Positions 5,824 through 8,134 of a stretch of DNA of 8,134 nt are shown here, one piece after another. How positions within the stretch are numbered: position 1 is the first letter of the stretch; each line of letters opens with the position of its first letter. This stretch comes from Candidatus Dojkabacteria bacterium (GTDB lineage Bacteria; Patescibacteriota; Dojkabacteria; J137). The position numbers and the translations under genes are program-made. The notes beneath the pieces were generated by a model, which was not told the origin of the DNA, ran no database searches, and was given only the letters and a program-made list of their open reading frames with translations. Location: assembly GCA_020429545.1 (NCBI GenBank), contig JAGQLF010000033.1, positions 1 to 8,134 of the forward strand, given 5' to 3'.

Positions 5824-6237
5824 TTATTCTGACTTCTTATTTGTTGCTAAATAAATTGCTGCAGCCATTAATACTAAATTCTTTGCAACAAATTCACCAT
5901 GAATAGTAACAACTGTTTCAGTACTAAAGGTTAAATCAGGATTAATTACCGCTGTTACAAATGTACCAATTAAGTGAAGAATTATTAGATAAGAAGCTAT
6001 CTTTCTTGTTTTAGCCAGTACAAGACCCAATCCTACTATTACTTCAAATAATCCCAGTCCTAAGAAAAGAATATCATTTTTAAATAGTGGAACTGATGCT
6101 TCAACAACTTCTCTAACAGGGCTCATATCTAGAACTTTAAGTCCTCCAAAAAAAATGAATATAAATGCTAATGAGTAAGCAATAAGCACATCTAAATTGT
6201 CTCTAAAAAATGTTTCTAATTTCGTGATAACATTCAT
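5824..6237 (-). CDS. DoxX/YkgB-like membrane protein
   Basis: 137 residues with four hydrophobic segments (about 17-35, 54-75, 80-98 and 116-131). FIFFGGLKVLDMSP, FLGLGLFEVIVGLGLVL and HGEFVAKNLVLMAAAIYL align by eye with the conserved parts of DoxX-like proteins of the YkgB/DUF417 group (FLWIGGLKF, EVLIGLLLL, FLLKDLVLLGAAL). These are small four-helix inner-membrane proteins linked in some bacteria to redox or chlorine stress; their molecular activity is not settled. The ATG at 6237 has no Shine-Dalgarno sequence. It is divergent from the DUF1801 gene, with only 41 bases between the two start codons, and lies upstream of the TspO-like gene on the same strand. Confidence 0.78.
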   Translation of the reverse strand: MNVITKLETFFRDNLDVLIAYSLAFIFIFFGGLKVLDMSPVREVVEASVPLFKNDILFLGLGLFEVIVGLGLVLAKTRKIASYLIILHLIGTFVTAVINPDLTFSTETVVTIHGEFVAKNLVLMAAAIYLATNKKSE

Positions 6238-6262
6238 ATAGTTATGATAAGAATTATAAGAA

Positions 6263-6268
6263 ATTATA
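6263..6268 (-). promoter_or_regulatory. Putative -10 box of the DoxX-like gene
   Basis: A perfect TATAAT on the minus strand, preceded by TTG, 25 bases before the ATG at 6237. Any -35 element would fall inside the first codons of the divergent DUF1801 gene. The opposite strand carries TTATAA (6254-6259), which could serve that gene. The two promoters must therefore overlap within 41 bases and may exclude each other. Confidence 0.4.
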
Positions 6269-6278
6269 CAAGAAATTT

Positions 6279-6722
6279 ATGAAAAGTGATGCTAAGGCTC
6301 CAGAGGAATATATAGATTCTCTCCCAAAAGAAAGACGTGAAGCAATTAAAGAAGTTAGGAAGGTAATTCTAAAGAATCTTCCAAAGGGATACGAAGAAAA
6401 AATGAATTGGGGTATGATTACTTACCAAATTCCGTTAGAAACTTATCCTATAACGTATAATAAACAACCTCTAATGTATGCAGCTCTGGCTTCTCAAAAA
6501 AACTATATGGCAGTGTATTTATCAAATATCTATTCAGATCCCAAAGAAAAAGAATGGTTTGAGAATGAATACAAAAAATCTGGAAAGAAAATGAATAAGG
6601 GTAAATCTTGTGTACGGTTTACTAAACTTCAAGATCTTCCATTAGATCTTATTGGAAAATCAATTGCAAAAACTTCAGTTGATGATTATATAAAAATGTA
6701 CGAAGAATCTAGGAAAAAATAG
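6279..6722 (+). CDS. DUF1801 (YdhG-like) domain protein
   Basis: 147 residues. The start APEEYIDSLPKERREAIKEVRKVILKNLPKGYEEKMNWGMITYQIP is the DUF1801 pattern (PF08818): a 'PeeYi-slP-eRr' helix followed by the 'WGMxTY' motif (W44-G-M-x-T-Y). Later YNKQPLMYAALASQKNYMAVYLSN matches the central strands of the fold. The family is small, cytoplasmic and frataxin-like in fold; a role in iron handling has been proposed for relatives but is not shown by this sequence. It ends in a Lys-rich helix. The ATG at 6279 lacks a Shine-Dalgarno sequence. The zinc-ribbon gene follows after 43 bases on the same strand, probably in the same transcript. Confidence 0.87.
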   Translation: MKSDAKAPEEYIDSLPKERREAIKEVRKVILKNLPKGYEEKMNWGMITYQIPLETYPITYNKQPLMYAALASQKNYMAVYLSNIYSDPKEKEWFENEYKKSGKKMNKGKSCVRFTKLQDLPLDLIGKSIAKTSVDDYIKMYEESRKK

Positions 6723-6765
6723 ATTTACTTTTGTTAAACTTAAAAATAATCATTAATTTCCTAAA

Positions 6766-7011
6766 ATGGAAAAACAGTGTCAATCTTGTGGAATGCCTTT
6801 AAAAGAAAATCAAGGTTCTGAGGCAGATGGATCTTTAAGTAATATGTATTGTAATCTTTGCTATAAGGATGGTGCTTTTATCAGTCCAGATATGAGTGTG
6901 CAAGAAATGAAACAAATTTGTGATGAAGCCTTAAAAGAAAAAGGCTGGATTAAACCGTTGAGATGGGTAGCTTTAATGCAAATTCCAACACTCAAAAGAT
7001 GGAAGAAATAG
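6766..7011 (+). CDS. Putative zinc-ribbon protein (PF12674-like)
   Basis: 81 residues. The N-terminal half has CQSCGMPL (C5, C8), then EADGSLSNMYCNLCYKDGAF (C29, C32). The CxxC...CxxC spacing and the 'EADGSxS-x-YCxxCYxDGaF' sequence are those of the putative zinc ribbon family PF12674, with all four zinc ligands present. A helix (MSVQEMKQICDEALKEKG) and a basic tail ending in LKRWKK follow. The full family length appears to be present. The function of the family is unknown; DNA, RNA or protein binding are all possible. The ATG at 6766 is the only sensible start and has no Shine-Dalgarno sequence. Confidence 0.87.
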   Translation: MEKQCQSCGMPLKENQGSEADGSLSNMYCNLCYKDGAFISPDMSVQEMKQICDEALKEKGWIKPLRWVALMQIPTLKRWKK

Positions 7012-7027
7012 ATTACTGATTTAAGTA

Positions 7028-7095
7028 TGTGGGGCGGGATTTGCCCCCAATGTATGATTCGTAATTGAAGTCACGTGATCTTAACTACTCTACCC
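7028..7095 (-). other. tRNA-like remnant or hairpin between convergent genes
   Basis: Read on the minus strand, GGGTAGAG (complement of 7088-7095) resembles a tRNA D-arm. A hairpin CGTGA/TTACG (complement of 7060-7075) sits where an anticodon arm would be, and GGGGGCAAATCCC (complement of 7036-7048) resembles a T-arm that lacks its TTC. CGCCCCACA follows like a 3' acceptor strand. No matching 5' acceptor strand exists and the anticodon loop has six bases, so this is not a working tRNA. GGGGC/GCCCC (7031-7035 with 7043-7047) also makes a GC hairpin between the two convergent genes, but without a T tract. The methyltransferase stop codon lies inside the D-arm-like part. Confidence 0.25.
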
Positions 7096-8134
7096 AAAAT
7101 ACAAATCCTTTTAGATAATCTAATTCAGGGTGGAAAGGATTTAAGATATGATCTTCGGCTTGTCTGTGATTTTGAATTAGTTTTAATGTTTTATTTGCAT
7201 CTGCTGCAGCTTTCTTAACTTGCTTTAGAAACGATTCAGTATCAACATGATAAGAACATGAGCAAGTAAGCAGAATACTTCCAGATTTCATTCTTTTTAA
7301 TGTTTCTGTGTTTAATCTTCTATAACCACTACATGCTGCTCCATAGTCAGATTTTTTCTTAGCAAATGCAGGTGGATCTAAAATAACTATGTCGTAATCT
7401 AATTCTTTTTGATCTTCTAGAAATTCAAAAACGTCTTGAGCTACAAAACTATGTTGTTTAGCATCAATTCCATTAGCTTCAAAGTTTTTTACAGCTCCAT
7501 TAATTACTTCTTCAGAAATATCTACAGAGGTCACTTCTTTAGCTCCATTTAGTGCAGCATATACAGAAAAACCTCCAGTATAACTAAAACAATTAAGTAA
7601 TTTCTTACCTCTGATTAAACTTGTAATGTATGCACGCATATTTCTTTGATCAAGATAAAATCCTGTTTTATGACCATTTTTTACATCAACTATAAACTTA
7701 ACTTCATTTTCTAAAATTTCTGTCTGTACCCCGGCACCCTTATGCTTAGTCCAAAGTACTTTTTCAATTTTATCTAGACCTTCATGATTTCTTGAGCTCA
7801 TTACAGATTTTTCAAAAATCAAATCAATTTCTTCGCCTAAATTTTCAATTAAAATGTCAATAATCATATCTTTCATTTGTTCTATCCCTAATGTGCTTAT
7901 TTGAATAACTAACTTATCGTTATATCTATCTATTAATAAGCCAGGAATTAAATCTCCTTCTCCGTTAATTAATCTATATGCATTTGTTATTTTTGCGTCG
8001 AATAATTTTTTTCTGAGTGAGATAGCATTTAGAATATTTTTTTCAATTGACACTAGTGGATCTTCCTCAGAAAAATTAATCATCCTACCAGAAATAGTAG
8101 TTAACTCATTGAAGTATGCATGTCCAAGCACTTT
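7085..8134 (-). CDS. rlmI: RlmI-type 23S rRNA (cytosine-5) methyltransferase, N-terminus cut off
   Basis: At least 349 residues; the frame stays open to the window edge, so perhaps 45-50 N-terminal residues are missing compared with RlmI. The GTG at 8131 is probably internal. The visible start (LGHAYFNELTTISGRMI) is the end of the N-terminal PUA domain. A central RNA-binding EEHEE-like region follows, then a Rossmann methyltransferase domain. This has the hallmark KTGFYLDQR (about 155-163), motif I LLNCFSYTGGF (178-188) for S-adenosylmethionine, DPPAF (252-256), and TCSCSYH (289-295) with the likely catalytic Cys292. It ends with GFVFWVE. RlmI methylates C1962 of E. coli 23S rRNA. Close paralogues of the same fold exist, so the exact target base is inferred. 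The TAG stop is at 7085-7087. It converges on the zinc-ribbon gene. Confidence 0.85.
   Translation of the reverse strand, partial: KVLGHAYFNELTTISGRMINFSEEDPLVSIEKNILNAISLRKKLFDAKITNAYRLINGEGDLIPGLLIDRYNDKLVIQISTLGIEQMKDMIIDILIENLGEEIDLIFEKSVMSSRNHEGLDKIEKVLWTKHKGAGVQTEILENEVKFIVDVKNGHKTGFYLDQRNMRAYITSLIRGKKLLNCFSYTGGFSVYAALNGAKEVTSVDISEEVINGAVKNFEANGIDAKQHSFVAQDVFEFLEDQKELDYDIVILDPPAFAKKKSDYGAACSGYRRLNTETLKRMKSGSILLTCSCSYHVDTESFLKQVKKAAADANKTLKLIQNHRQAEDHILNPFHPELDYLKGFVFWVE

Overview
The window is AT-rich; one coding line of 60 bases that I counted has 14 G/C. It holds compact single genes and gene pairs on both strands, with little intergenic space. A Cys-less glutamyl-tRNA synthetase, a four-helix-bundle protein of the 23S-intervening-sequence type, a tRNA gene without encoded CCA, short leaders and no recognisable Shine-Dalgarno sequences fit a small-genome bacterium, most likely of the candidate phyla radiation (Patescibacteria). 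That placement is an inference from style, not from a marker gene. The standard genetic code fits: no long gene has an in-frame TGA. All twelve visible stops are TAA or TAG.

Layout. Positions 3-511 (+) hold the end of a truncated lysozyme-like (transglycosylase) protein overlapping a small single-pass membrane protein. Positions 769-1221 (+) hold a stand-alone response-regulator receiver protein behind a near-consensus promoter. Positions 1319-1693 (+) hold a four-helix-bundle protein and 1790-3253 (+) hold gltX. Running towards gltX on the minus strand is a coupled pair, an SRPBCC-domain protein (TTG start) and a VIT1/CCC1-type metal transporter; the last gene shares its stop-codon bases with the gltX stop. 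Positions 4409-4968 form a non-coding island with an intact tRNA-Ser(GCT). Two minus-strand membrane proteins follow, TspO-like and DoxX/YkgB-like. A plus-strand pair encodes a DUF1801 protein and a zinc-ribbon protein. The last gene is an RlmI-type 23S rRNA m5C methyltransferase, cut by the right edge of the window.

The most unusual part is the tRNA-Ser island. The intact tRNA is preceded by a near-copy of its own first 27 bases, split at two places by GC-rich hairpin-forming inserts in the D-arm. It is followed by a near-copy of its last 12 bases plus flank, after more hairpins. Most of these hairpins share a three-base GAA or AAA loop. The stretch 4501-4620 has 66 of 120 G/C, far above the surrounding genes. 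This looks like a tRNA locus repeatedly duplicated and invaded by small palindromic elements, or a structured RNA transcribed ahead of the tRNA from the TATAAT promoter at 4474-4479.

Functionally the window mixes translation (gltX, tRNA-Ser, RlmI-like enzyme), signalling (receiver protein), metal handling (VIT1-like, zinc ribbon) and poorly characterised membrane proteins. No single pathway links them. No CRISPR array, transposase, rRNA or phage module is visible.
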